Source: Pempheris klunzingeri
Taxonomy: Eukaryota; Chordata; Actinopteri; Acropomatiformes; Pempheridae
Length of the DNA: 64,000 bases
Assembly: GCF_042242105.1 (NCBI RefSeq)
Contig: NC_092016.1
Span: 8,012,501 to 8,076,500, forward strand
Direction: 5' to 3'
Every line of letters starts with the position of its first letter. Position 1 is the first letter of the stretch. Under the pieces are notes generated by a model. That model saw only the letters and a program-made list of their open reading frames with translations. It did no database searches and was not told the origin of the DNA. This document shows, in pieces, positions 1-12,422 of the stretch. A program made the position numbers and the translations under genes.

Positions 1-613
1 TCCTGCCTGTCTTGTGGGAGTGAAACTTTAATGTAAATGGTGTCTTAAAGGCCTAAAATGTTTGGGAAAATGTTTTACTTGCTTTACTGAAAAAATGCAT
101 CATTAAAATGTGTTAAGTCTTAGATTTTTATTTAACTCTTTATTTAATCAGGTAGTCTGATTAATAGCAGAATGTCTTTTTTGATACTTGAGCACAAGAG
201 AGAGTAAAGTATTCAGAAATTCATTAGAAACACACAATTTGAACACACTGATGATATTTTATAGTTGTTTGTTGAATAATTTCAACTTTCTTTGCTGGAT
301 TAGTCCAAAATTCCTGGACTAAATTCCTAAAGTAAGGTGTGTAGCTAAACTTTGCCTAATTACAAGCTGTGCATGTACAGTTTTTACAGTGTTTGTGTCT
401 GCTGGAAAAAGAATCTCATCGTGTTTTATTGAATTTTCAGACCATCCAAGTCAACAGACGGGGAACAAGTGGGATTGATCCACTACAGGAATTTGGGCCA
501 TTATATCTAAAACAGTCTCAACAGTGCAGGATTTTGGACTTTTTGCTGCCAAACACTTTATGGGAACTTCCTATGATTTTAATGGCAAATGATTTTACAT
601 AGAAATCAGGTAG
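1..613. other. Upstream flank of the GPCR gene, no gene seen
   Basis: AT-rich DNA with no recognisable coding exon, RNA gene or named repeat. The sequence just before the GPCR start (about 585-609) ends in an AG preceded by only a weak pyrimidine tract, so a 5' UTR intron is possible but not supported. Confidence 0.5.
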
Positions 614-2074
614 ATGGACGCACAGATGTCAGATACAGACTTCCTTACCTCCCCATCTCCTTCTCCCCCTCCCTTCTTCCAATGCGACTACAGCGACTGG
701 TCTCCCTCCCTCTCCATCATCCCCTCTGTCTACCTGCTGGCCTTCCTGGTTGGTTGCCTCGGCAACGGCCTGGTGCTGTGGGCCTACCTGGACCGAGCCG
801 AAGGGAGGAGAATGAGGTCTGGAGAGAAAGCTGTAATTGGAAAGCTCTGCTGCGGTGGCATTTTCCGAGCCAGTCGGCAGTCAGCACTTCCTCAGGAGAA
901 CAAGGCAAACTGTGGACATTCCTCAGGACAAAGCTGCAGGGCCTCCTCTCACTCCTCCACCTCCTCCTCTTATTCTCCCTCCGTCCCTCGTCCCTCCCGC
1001 TCACTGACAGACTCTCTAATAGCCAGCTTAGCATTAGCTGACCTCTGCTTCCTGGTGACTCTCCCTCTGTGGGCGGTCTACACAGCCATGGGCTACCACT
1101 GGCCTTTTGGGCAACCCCTCTGCCAGATCAGCAGCTTCCTCACTGCTCTCAACATGTACGCCAGCGTGTTCAGCCTGAGCATGCTCAGTGTGGAGCGGTA
1201 CTGGGTCCTGACTGGACGCCGGCACTCCAGCCACCATGCCCCGCAGAGCTGCCCCAGCAGGGCTTTGTGGATACTTGGAGGGGTGTGGATGCTGGCGGGG
1301 GTGCTGGCACTTCCTGGTTTGCTGCTGCGCTCCGTCAGGGAGGTGGAGGCAGACCCTGAATCTGACAACGATTGGGAACTAGAGCCAGTTCACCCTACTG
1401 ACTCTGGATCAGTCTTCCTCTCCTGCCAAATGGATTACTCCATGCTGATCGAAGCAGGGCTGGAGGAGACAGACCAGGAGAGGGCAGAGATGTGGTGGGC
1501 AGCCGCCTTGAGTCTTAAATCTACTCTAATTGGCTTCCTGCTTCCTTTTGTCATCTTGCTGGTTTGCTACTGCTCATTGGCCCAGCTCCTCAGCAGACAT
1601 TTTGGACGGGGCCCTCGTCCTGACCGCAGGCGCCAGCGAAGACTCCTCAGGGTCATTGTGACTTTAGTGATGGCCTTCTTCTTGTGCTGGCTGCCCCTGC
1701 ATGTCAATAAGACTGTTTCCATGCTGCTGGAGTTTGGTTTCGTTCCATACTCCTGCTCTTTAGATCAGATTTTACTGGCTGCTCAACCATACGTCACCTG
1801 TTTAGCTTATCTTAACTCCTGCCTTAACCCTCTCCTGTACGCTGCCTGCGACCCGTCGTTCAGGAAGAAATGCAGAGCAGCTCTTCTCGTGCTGTGCAGG
1901 ACGAGCTGGAGAGGAGGAGAGGGGAGGGAGGGAAAAAAGGATGAAGGAGAGGAAGAGCAAGAGGAAAGGAGCTCAGCTTTTCCCACAAGAACACAACAGA
2001 CAGCAGACAGGACAGAGGAGGGAGAGGAGGAGAGGGTGGGGGAGGTGGGAGGGATGATTGCTGAGGCCACATAA
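614..2074 (+). CDS. aplnr2: Apelin-receptor-like class A GPCR with enlarged first intracellular loop
   Basis: Seven-transmembrane peptide-hormone receptor of the plasma membrane, 486 aa as one ORF. Class A landmarks are present: GNGLVLW with Asn51 in TM1, LALAD with Asp143 in TM2, ERY (194-196) after TM3, Cys170 paired with Cys271 in loop 2, CWLP (358-361) in TM6 and NPLLY (405-409) in TM7. An acidic CDYSDW near the N-terminus, NMYASVF in TM3 and CQMDYS in loop 2 resemble the apelin receptor more than the related GPR25. The tail after residue 432 is Glu/Arg/Gly low complexity. The oddity is residues about 67-129, a Ser-rich insert between TM1 and TM2 where relatives have a short loop; its 3' end looks like a splice acceptor, so part may be intron. 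The start at 614 is the first Met before TM1; Met5 is also possible. Family is secure; the paralogue name aplnr2 is an inference. Confidence 0.85.
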   Translation: MDAQMSDTDFLTSPSPSPPPFFQCDYSDWSPSLSIIPSVYLLAFLVGCLGNGLVLWAYLDRAEGRRMRSGEKAVIGKLCCGGIFRASRQSALPQENKANCGHSSGQSCRASSHSSTSSSYSPSVPRPSRSLTDSLIASLALADLCFLVTLPLWAVYTAMGYHWPFGQPLCQISSFLTALNMYASVFSLSMLSVERYWVLTGRRHSSHHAPQSCPSRALWILGGVWMLAGVLALPGLLLRSVREVEADPESDNDWELEPVHPTDSGSVFLSCQMDYSMLIEAGLEETDQERAEMWWAAALSLKSTLIGFLLPFVILLVCYCSLAQLLSRHFGRGPRPDRRRQRRLLRVIVTLVMAFFLCWLPLHVNKTVSMLLEFGFVPYSCSLDQILLAAQPYVTCLAYLNSCLNPLLYAACDPSFRKKCRAALLVLCRTSWRGGEGREGKKDEGEEEQEERSSAFPTRTQQTADRTEEGEEERVGEVGGMIAEAT

Positions 2075-2246
2075 ATCCTGGCTCAATACCCAAAGAGATA
2101 ACTGCTATGAAATGAAAGAAGTTGACAATAATGACACGTTGTATGTGACGTGTTTTTCAGTACTGGAGCCAATCAACAATGGACTGAATTCCAAAGTGGC
2201 CTAAACTTAGACATAAAGAAGTGGTGTCACATGTCAATATTTTCAA

Positions 2247-2252
2247 AATAAA
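2247..2252 (+). terminator. Polyadenylation signal candidate for the GPCR gene
   Basis: AATAAA about 170 bases after the receptor stop codon, in AT-rich sequence. An ATTAAA-type hexamer near 2461 is an alternative. Confidence 0.5.
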
Positions 2253-3636
2253 CATCTTTATTAAATGAACATTCATGAGCTCTTAGACATGATTCCTCCC
2301 TTCTAAGCCAAACATTTCCCACAGGAAAGATGCCACCTCTTCCTAAAAAAACAGTGGAGCCCAGAAATAGTGTTCTCATGTCATCTGATCTGTTTCTATA
2401 TTTTGTACTAGTGATATACTATGAGTTGTTTATTGATTTGTGTTGCACTGTTGTTTTTCTATTAAAGTTTGGATCATGCAAACTCACGTTCATCTTTCAC
2501 TTGTTGAAATAATATAGCACATCTATGAATCTGACCATGTAAAAAAAGTCAAGTTGAAATTAACAGTAACGAAATCCAGTAGCTCCTTGATTGTATCCAG
2601 CAAGTCATTCGAATTCAATTATAAGTTAGCTTGTCTTTTCAACTGTAAATAATGCAGTTAAACGGAGTAAAATCACTTCAGGGGCAGAGGATAAAGCTGA
2701 CAAAACATCAGACAAAACTTTACGACAAAAGCATAACAAAGGACGTGCCAGCTGTTCAAATACAGGATATTTAGCATAACACAAAAGGTGCAGATATCAG
2801 TGGTGTAACAAATATTAGTATATAGAAAGAGTGACTATAAAATTGACAAGATTTAAATGTGTGTGTCTTTACAGTAAATAAGAGTGCTTGATTGCGCTAA
2901 TGAAATATTCTTGTACGTATGCAAATATTGCACAGTCTTTATTTTTAGTACATTAAGACTCATCTTTCATCTCTTTGCATTCGTGGAGATCATTTCCATC
3001 CAAACCAAAGTTGCTTATGGAGACTAAAATCCAACTATTTTTAAAAAAATACCTTCTTTTTTTTTTTGCCATTTATAGATAGCAGCCAACGAAATCTCCA
3101 TTCATTAAAAAAGAACAAATAAGCAATATTTACTGACACTCTTCACAGATGTACATATACATACATATATAGATATATATTTATATCTTCCTTGTAAGTT
3201 CCCTTCTTATTTCTCTTTTAGACCTACTTTTATCTTCTTTATTATACTTTATTGCTCATGTTTATGTTTTTTTTTTTTGTCCTATAAAATAAGGGGGTCA
3301 GCAGTACATTTCACTAACAAAGCTAAACCTTTAACCTGACTCCGTCCAGCAGGTGGCGCCACTGCACCATTAAACTGTTTGACAACCTCCATAACGCTCA
3401 TAGAAGATGATGCTCGATGGACCTGACCCTTGTCCACACTGTGTTCAAGCTGAATATAAATATAAAGGGATCTTACCGGTATTCGTTGATGCGTGAAAGT
3501 CAACATTTGCAGCAGCTCACTTATTGATTCTCTGTCCAATTACTTCTTGCAAACATTTTTGCAGAAAAGGTCAGAAACGGGCGGAAAGTTTTGCACCGCA
3601 GAAACGACACCGCATGTGTTGCAGTCTACAGTGAAG
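2253..3636. other. Intergenic spacer with the hdac10 5' region
   Basis: No coding exon recognised on either strand. The left part is AT-rich and may hold alternative 3' ends of the GPCR transcript. The right end, directly before the hdac10 start, should hold its promoter and 5' UTR: two adjacent TATAAA-type motifs lie at 3455-3460 and 3461-3466, about 170 bases before the ATG. No transcript evidence is available. Confidence 0.4.
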
Positions 3637-6600
3637 ATGGGGACTGCATTGATTTATGATGAGGAGATGACCAAATATAAACTGCTCTGGGTTGAGTGAG
3701 TATAAAATCTGAACAGCTGCAGATGAATTGTACTTCCTGCACTGATCGTAAATTTTGGTGTTTAGTAATGTTGTTAGCTAAGTAAATCAAATGAGTCTGG
3801 ATGAATCGCTTACAGTAAAGTAAATGCAGCGCATACATGTTTAGTGTTATATGTCACTTGTTTTAATTCTTGTTTGTTTATTTGTATAGTTTGACGTGAT
3901 AATGCATACTACATTAACCTTTCTGTAACTTCACGTAACCAATAAGCTAATTACGTTACTGTCTATATTTTAGGAAGTCCCAAGTGTATCATGAGTTGAA
4001 GATTTGATCGTTTTAGTGCACGGATTAGGAAATATTTCCTCCAAATTATTTGAAGTGGTCTGTGGAAGGTAAAAGCGTTAAGTTGTTGTGGTAGGAACTG
4101 AAGTTGTTGTTTGTTGTATCCAGTCCGGTCGGTTAGTGAGGAACACCTGCAGCGTTAGCTTCATGCTAACAGCAGTGGACTTATTCCCTTTAGTCTCTGA
4201 GTTAAATCGCCCACTTTAGGGCTTTAGAGTCATTTCGTTAACTCTATACATCTTTATTTTGTCACCAGTTTCTCTGTCACACAGTTTTACTGTTACTTTG
4301 TACTCTGTTGGAGCACCTCTTACATCTGTGCTTAAGAGCATGACTCTGACTCTGGTTTTGACATGTTGGCCTATAGTTCAGATTTGAGCAGTTAAACACA
4401 GCAGTGCATGACCTCTGGCACAATTTCATATATTTTAGAGGAGATTTTCCTGTTTGTGCACATAAATCGTGGACTAAAGCACTAAAACAAAACGCAAAGC
4501 ACTTCCTTGTTTCAGCCAATGTAAGGCTTGTTTAGTAAGTTAACATCTACATAAGACTATGGGCATTAAACATTAACCGTGAAACTGTTCTTCAGTTGAA
4601 TCAAAGGTGAAAAAGAGAAAGAAATTGATTACAAGAAATTATTACAGTTCAGTAATGATATCCCATTAATTTAGATGATGTTTGATTAGTCCCTTTTTCC
4701 CTTTTATAGGATAAAATATCAGCAGAGCGGCGCCACATTTGTTTATTTCCCTTAATTTCATTTACATTTATATGCCTTTAATTTACCGATTCATTTTTTA
4801 GGCCAGTTGTACTCCTCATTTTTACCTCTTAGCTGTTATTTAGGTTTAGTTTGTGCACAAAAAGTGCAAATATAACGATACTAAAATGTGAATTTGAAAT
4901 GATCAAATGTAAAAACAGTTGCGCTAAGTTACAGATCAAAGTATTCCCCAGTTCATAATATACAAACTTGAACTTAATATTGAACATGTAATTCAACTGA
5001 ATGGGACCTTATTTCAGTTTTGTTTTTCTCTCCAGCCCTACATGTAAGATCGAGGTACCCCAGCGTCTGACTGTGAGTCATGAAGCTTTGGTCAAGAACG
5101 GTCTGGCTGATCGCTGTGTTCCCGTACCTGTCCGTGAGGCGACGGATGCAGACATCCTGCTGGTTCACAGGTGATGAATCCTCGCCTGGTTCAGTTAATG
5201 TTCTACATCTGTGTGAGGCTGAAATAAACACCTAAAGTCACCCAGCTACGTGTGCTCTGCTGCTCTCCACAGTGAGGAGTACTTGGAGGCAGTGAAGAAG
5301 ACTCCCTATATGACTCTGGAGGACCTGAAGGAGTTCACTCTGCAGTATGGTGACGTCTACTTCCACCCAGTTAGTCCCACACTTCATGCTCTCATTAGCT
5401 GAGTTGCAGCTGCACCTTAATCTCACATTTGTTCATTCACCGGTGGTTAGAGGGACGATTCTCAGGTTGAAGTGATGAAAGCAGGCCAACTTTGCCCCCT
5501 GGTTTAACGTTCCTCTTTCCCATTTGCTGTCCTAGAACATCTATCACTGTGCCAAGCTGGCTGCAGGGGCCGCGCTGCAACTAGTGGACAGTGTTATGAC
5601 GGGGAAGGTGAGGAACGGCATGGCTCTGGTCAGGTGAGGCTGGCAGCAGTCCTGATGTGTACTCTACCATGATGTACCTCTACTGATGTGTACCATTGAG
5701 TGTGTACAAATTTCACTATTTTGAGCTCAAGATTATTTTGATGCAAAATTCAAGATTGATACAGTCATTGACTGTACACGCACCTTTCACTGACTATATA
5801 AACACCTTTCATTGCTGTAATTCTGTTCTACATATGATGTTTGTCTGTTTCTTTATCATTATATTTATTGCAAATATAAAAAGCAGAACATGAGATAGAG
5901 AAGAATGACAACAGTGAAAGGTATAAATGCAATAAAGATATGAGTGTATATAAAACATATATATTTTTTTTTAAATTAACCAATCAATAAAAGGCTTTCA
6001 CCACAAACACCGAGAGAGTCACTCCCTCAGCAATTAATAAAATACATGCATAAAATAAGATGAGCAATGTGTTTGAAGATCCATCGAATACAATAAAACC
6101 CAGAAACAGAAAGTCTTAGACAGATGATACTAAATAAGTAACCATCAGGGAAACTCTGAATAAGGAAGTTGAAGACTGAACATCAGCCAGTTTCAGTATT
6201 CTGTACAATCTAGAAACAGTTCATACTCAAATGTTGTGTGTGGATTATTTCTCTTTTTCTAATTAGTCACGTTGGGTATTTCAAAAATCTGTTTATGAAG
6301 ACTTTACACAGAAACATTGGAGTCAGTTATGAAGGAAAATTCATTGCCATTGTGGATACGAAGCCTTCTTTTTCCTACTTTATATATTATTTATATTAAG
6401 TGTTTTGTCATACTGATAAAGAAGTTGTAATGCATCACTTTCATCTCTGTATAGACTAAATGATTAATTATTTACTAAAATGATGATCTATCACTTCTCT
6501 GCCATCGTTCACAGACCACCAGGACACCACAGTATGCGCAGTGCTGCCAATGGATTCTGTGTGTTCAATAATGTGGCCATAGCAGCTCGATATGCCAAAC

Positions 6601-9600
6601 AAAAATATGGGCTTAAAAGGTAACATGACTTGACACTTTTTCTCTTCATTTTTGCAAGACCTACGCTATTGATTCTGCCACCGTATATTTATTTACATCT
6701 TCATGGATTTTCAGGGTGTTGATAGTTGACTGGGATGTGCATCATGGTCAAGGGGTGCAGTACTGTTTTGAAGATGATCCAAGGTGAGTCTTTCCCTGTG
6801 GTAGAATCCTGAATAGTTGTCTGTGGATGTTGTCTTCTGGCACACTAAACTCTGTGCATACCACACTTTTTCCTCCCAGCGTGCTCTACTTCTCATGGCA
6901 CCGTTATGAGCATCAGAAATTCTGGCCCCAACTCAGAGAATCAGACTACGACAGTGTTGGCAAAGACAAAGGGGCAGGATTCAATATAAATGTACCATGG
7001 AACAAGGCAAGTAACCATAGAAATGCTGTTCACTTGAACTTTTTGTATAGTTTTAAACTCTTTGTTGTTTTCTTTACTTTACTTTTGTGCTGACTGGAAG
7101 ACTGTAATGCACAGACTTTATGGAATCTGCTTTGACAATAATATAAATGGTCTCTTCTTAAACATACTAAATACAAAAACAACACAAAGATTGAATTATT
7201 TAAGGCAGCATGTAATGTTAATTATTATGTTAATGAACAGTTTGATGTATAAAATCCTTAAATTGTTAAGTTAACAGAGCCCAAAGTGGAGATTTAAATT
7301 GCTTTCTTAGTCTCCCCACCAGGTAAAATATGCAGTTTATTCTGGGTGGAATGGAGTAAATTTGGCGCTGAGTTATTGTCACTCAACTGATTGTTAATCA
7401 ACTAATCCTTTCAGCACTAATCTCAGGTTTTCTTTTATGTGTGTGTGCACAAGTTTTTGTCTATGAATGTGTTTATTAATGCTGTCCCATTATGATATTT
7501 CAGGTGGGAATGAAGAACAGCGACTACCTGTCAGTCTTCTTTCACATCCTTTTGCCAGTTGCATATGAGGTTAGACATTTGAAAACCACATTGTGAACAA
7601 ATAGGGATGTGTTGGATGTTATTTTTTTTAAGTGTGTATTTTTTTTTTTTTTTTGCCACAGTTTTGCCCTGACTTGGTGCTGGTGTGTGCAGGCTTTGAC
7701 TCAGCGATCGGAGACCCAGAGGTACTGAATATACATCGCAATAATAAAGCTTGCACTGATACAATCTATTACTAGCTGCCCTGCCATAAATTCTAATTTA
7801 TAAAGTTTATAATGTTTGGTTTTTGGTGACATGTCAGAAATGTGTAAATTAAATTATATATTTATTGTTTAGGTCATAGTAGATGGTGGTTTTATGCTGA
7901 AGTACATTGTCTCTATTTTAAGGGTGAAATGTGTGCCAGCCCAGACATCTTTGCCCACCTCACTCACCTCCTGATGAACCTCGCTGGAGGGAAACTGTGT
8001 GCTGTGCTGGAGGTCAGACCACAGAACATATACTTAACATCAACACAAATGTATGAAACAGCTGCCCTCCTGGAGACATACTATTGCCTCCATTTTGGAG
8101 GAACTTTGGGTTGTAAAGGGTTTCATTGTGGCAAATGTTTTCCAGGGAGGATACCACTTGACTTCCCTCGCCCAGTCTGTGTGTCAGACAGTTCAGACTT
8201 TGCTCGGAGATCCTGCGCCTCGTCCTGCAAACCTCGATGGTCCATGCCAAAGGTCTGTCTCACCATCAGTCACATTCATGGATCAAACCTCAGCTTCTGT
8301 TTGTGTGTGATTTCTAAGCGTAACTAATATATTTTTCCCTTTCCAGTGCACTTGAGTCCCTTCACGGTGTTCGATCAGCTCATAGGCAGTACTGGTCTTG
8401 CCTCAAACATGCAGGTATAACATCCACATCATTGTTTTTGAGCTATTTCTTAAAGGAGTTCTTCGCTGATTTAGCAAACTTATGATGGACAATTTAAAGT
8501 AAAGGAAGCACAACTAGAGATATTGTTTTGGGGTTTTTTTCCCCCACACATTTGTGTATACAGTACCCACAATGCAACTTGACAGTTTGGTCTGAGAGGT
8601 GTGTTTTAAAAGCCTCATATGGGCCTCAAAATATTTCATAACTTCTCTCTCCAGCTGAGACGCCCCCCTCTGATATCAGCACAAAACGCATTAAATTAGA
8701 AGAAGAAGTGGAGGAAAAGACGGAGAAGGCAGGAGAGGAGAAAAGTGCAGAAGAAGAGGTGTGGCCAGAGCCTCCAAAACGTGTCACTCCGCCTCTCCGC
8801 ACTGCTTTAGTCCTTCCTAATGGTGTGGCCTGCCCAGACAGATGTAAACGCTTCAGCTGCTCAGACGATCCCGATCCGGTCAGAGTCAACAAACTCAGGT
8901 ATCGAGCTGTGGCTGATGATGCTCCATTTAAGTTAAGGTCATTCACAGTCATCAGCTTTTTCTCTGTCATGAGTTTTTCAGAAGTGGATTGGAGTTTGCT
9001 GAATTTAAAGGCGTATTTATAATAATGATTTCATCTTCTCCATTACACAAAATGTGTTCTTGTCTTTCACATTAAGGGAGCATTTCCTCAAAGATGCAGA
9101 TGACACTGACGCTCTCACAGCCCTCTCCAGTCTTATTGCCCTCGTAGAGAAAATGGAGAAGAATGAGGTACAGCCAGTAAATGATCTGTGTCTTGTCTTA
9201 TCGAGTGCTGCGATGTGATTTGATCTGCTTCTAAACACACTTTTGCTTTGCTTACTGGGCTGCATGAGCTGCACACAGATGTCATTATATTTGATTATTA
9301 CCTCTCAGATCTGCAATGGTTTGGCGCTGGTCCGTGACGTCTCCATGGCGATGATGTGTGTTGTCCAGCATGCTGCATCTGCTCTCAGCAACCGGTATAG
9401 CAACTTGGATCTAATCCATATGTACAAGATGTGAAAGGTGATCTAATGATAAGAAAGATAGCCTTGAAGCGTCCACCCTTAAAGGAGTAGTTCTACATTT
9501 TGAAATTGTGTCTTCATGCTAAATATGGAGCTACAGTCAGAAGATGTTTAGCTTAACTTAGCATAAAGACTTTTGCTGGTCTTTGCTAATATGAACAACT

Positions 9601-11489
9601 GTAAAACCACAACTTGTAGTTTGTACATGAACACATAGAAATGAGATACATGTTCATTAGTGAGCTTTGCAGGTGTATATAAGTGGATTTTGTTACCAAA
9701 TGACAGAGCCAGGCTAGCTGTTTCCCATTTTCCAGTCTTTATGCTAAAGCTAAGCTAACTAGCTACTGGCTGTAGCCCCACACTTCCTGGACAGGTATGA
9801 GAATGGCATCTGGCCTTTTATTTAACTCTCAGCGAGACAGCGAGTAAGTGTTTTTTTCCAGAACGTTTTAACATTGTTAAAATGTTTATAGGCTGCAGGT
9901 GTTTTGTGTTTTCGGGATTTTTGCGCTCAGCTTGTAGTTAACTAAATGGGAAGACTTCTTTTGCAGATACACTTTTAGCACCCAACTGCAAAGTTAATAA
10001 TAAATGATAAATTAGTTAATGATAAATGTCCCTCGGAAATGCTGACAGTGTCCAAACTATAATAATATAGATAGTATTTAACAGTATAAGACTATCTGAG
10101 GTGAAAATACCTTTCAAAGAACAAGCTGACTCTACTGAATATGGGTAAACCAACAGAAGACTTACTAGTGAAGTCAACATGTTTACCTCCTTCTCATCAT
10201 GCAGGGTTTTGGTCGTGTGTGTCGGAGACGCAGTGGTCCCAAGTCACAGCACAGAGGACGGGTGATTATCATTCGCGCCCCCTGAAGTAGATTTTGTGAT
10301 AAAACTTGTTCCCCGTTGAGCTAATGAATGGCATTTGTCCACAGCATGAACAATGTGATGACTGAAATCTTTCCATCTTCAGGAAAACACTCCTGGTGCA
10401 GTTCAGCAACAAAGAGTCAGAGGAACAGACATGCAAATATTATATTCCTGTGTGTCTGAAGAAGGTACTGTGGATTACGGTAGTAGAAAGCACAATTCAG
10501 AGATGGATTTATAGTACTAGATGCTAATTCAGTATTAAGATTTTATTATCTTTCTTTATGGCAGTATCATGACAAAGATCTTAAATCAATATATTGTTTC
10601 CAGTAGGTGATATCTAAATAAGTAATCTATCTAAATAATCATTGAATCCTTTCCAGCATATAATCTTAAATACTTCTAATGTAAATCTATTTTTGATTTG
10701 GTCATATTTAGGTTTTGGACCTCTAAAACACAATTTAACCATTTGATTTAATATAATGTACATGAGCTTCAATTTTCAATCTCCCTTTGTAATATTTCAG
10801 TAAATATTGTTGGGAACATAAGTGTACTTGATTGTCCTTCCACAGGGCTGCAGTGACGTGTCGGCGTTCACACAGGCCGCGTTGGGCCTCCTCCTGGCTC
10901 TGGGATACGAGTACGACCCCAGTCTGGTTGTGTTGGTTCGGACGCCAGATAGCGGGCTGCCTGACAGTGTGTGGCGACAGCTAACAGGCCTGCTGCAGGG
11001 CCTGGCTCAGGGACACACTCTGGTGCTCCTGCAGGTAAGAAGGCTGGGACCAGTTTGATAAAAGAAGAGTAAATACCATCTCATTTCTTGACGACTCGGA
11101 AATACAAATGTTCTTCTTTGGCTTCATTTTTTGGGGAGGTTTAAATGGCAGCGTGTTCTACAACAGTGGTCAGTAATTTTTTTTTTCATTTCAGGAAGGT
11201 GAGAAGGCATGTGTTGGCTCCACAGCCTCCTCTCTCCTCGGGGATGCTGCCCCCTCCCTGGGGCAGCTTCATGCTCCTCAGATGGAGGATGTGGAGGCGT
11301 TGGAGAGACTGAGACACAGACTGCAGGCACACTGGAAGCTACTGCAGACTACAGGTGAATTCAGCATCACATATCAACATTATACACAATCTGACGCTCA
11401 CAGAATTTAAAATTACATGTACTAAGAAAGCACTAAGAATTTTTGTCTCCTGAACAGCACCGGGCACTGGAGGAGGTGATAAGCACTGA
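3637..11489 (+). CDS. hdac10: Histone deacetylase 10 (polyamine deacetylase), 20 exons, complete
   Basis: Zinc-dependent class IIb deacetylase; the family's HDAC10 prefers N8-acetylspermidine. Exons: 3637-3695, 5036-5170, 5273-5369, 5536-5633, 6515-6619, 6715-6783, 6880-7006, 7504-7569, 7662-7721, 7923-8012, 8146-8252, 8347-8414, 8655-8898, 9077-9167, 9309-9394, 10205-10261, 10383-10464, 10846-11034, 11195-11354, 11458-11489. The joined frame is open for 673 aa, close to human HDAC10 (669). Catalytic domain about 1-350: RPPGHH (His134/His135), DWDVHH with zinc ligands Asp172 and His174, AGFD with Asp265, GDPE with gatekeeper Glu272, and GGYHL with Tyr305. Residues 361-440 form a charged linker with an NLS-like KRIKL; about 440-673 is the catalytically dead second domain. 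The helix motif PECE of human HDAC10 reads PTCK here (21-24). Intron 7 uses a GC donor (7007). Exon count matches what I recall for the human gene. Confidence 0.95.
9477..9870. repeat. Non-autonomous DNA transposon copy, long-inverted-repeat family, in hdac10 intron 15
   Basis: The left side (TACATTTTGAAATTGTG) and the right side (AACTCTCAGCGAGACAGCGA) are diverged versions of the inverted ends seen in the copies at 24001 and 27694. The interior contains the typical 'tctttatgctaaagctaagc' block. No transposase. Boundaries are approximate. Confidence 0.6.
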
Positions 11490-11590
11490 AGCCGACCCTG
11501 CTCCTTTTTGTAAAGAAATTGTTAACAAATGTTTTGTAACATTTTGTATGTTTTGTCTAAGCAGCTTTTATTGAAGGCATTGAGCCATAA

Positions 11591-11596
11591 AATAAA
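11591..11596 (+). terminator. Polyadenylation signal candidate for hdac10
   Basis: AATAAA 102 bases after the hdac10 stop, followed by a T-run. The implied 3' UTR is short, about 120 bases. Confidence 0.65.
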
Positions 11597-12039
11597 CTGT
11601 ATTTTTTTTTAAACGCACAATTGAAATGGACCACCATATTGGGAAACTGTCAAGTTTATCTCCAATCAATAATAATAATAATAAATCCAACTCTTATTTG
11701 TGTAGATCTTCTCAAATCAAAAGTTGACATTTTTTCAGGTATTTGTTGCCCTATAGTGAATAATATTGTGGGTTTATCAGATTTTTCAGTGAAGGGTTAA
11801 ATTAATAATTTCATTATTTAAAGTCCTTTTTTAAGATATCTGCCAAATGTTTATACACGATCACCAAATAATAAATAACTTTTACGTCAATCATGGTATA
11901 AAAGTGCCAGTAACACCTTCATTTGGTTTGTAAGTCTGCGACATGATGCCAGTGTTTCACATACAGGTGTCTGCAAAATCATTTTAGTTGGATATTCAGT
12001 CTGGAGCTTTGTGAATAGTATTTGGTGAAGTGAATCTCA

Positions 12040-12422
12040 TGGTCGAAGGTATCTAAGTACATTTACTCAGTACTGTCTGTAAGTACAATTATGAGATTCA
12101 TACGTAATTTAAGTATTTCCATTTTATGCTACTTTATCCTACTCCACCACATTTCAGATGCAAATATTGTACTTTTTAGCTATAATTACTTTTCATATTA
12201 TGGTTTCACATACACAACATACGATCAGTTCATAAATTAAGTTTTGCAAACAGCATTAAAGCACTGTTGACATGTTAATGATTCAAAATCAGACCATTCT
12301 GTATAATGAGCAATTTACTTTTGATACTTTAAGCACATTTTGCTCATGATACTTGTTATGAAGTATTTTTATAGTGTTGTACTGCTACTATCACTAAAAT
12401 GATCCCATCACTCCTTCCCACT
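12040..12422. repeat. Interspersed fish repeat ('acatttactcagtact' family) between hdac10 and parvb
   Basis: This block matches, by memory, a very common percomorph repeat made of phrases such as 'aagtacatttactca', 'tatttccattttatgctac' and 'tttgatactttaagcac'. It carries no ORF. It accounts for much of the 11.6-12.9 kb spacer; the rest shows no gene. A small 9-base-pair hairpin lies at 12651-12674. Confidence 0.6.

Noticed and set aside
614-2074. GPR25 as identity of the GPCR
   Set aside because: GPR25 is the nearest relative, but NMYASVF, CQMDYS and the CDYSDW N-terminus fit the apelin receptor better.
7929-8327. 132-residue open frame through hdac10 exons 10-11
   Set aside because: It is only exon 10 read through into the intron; the true exon ends at 8012 (VLE|GGYH join).
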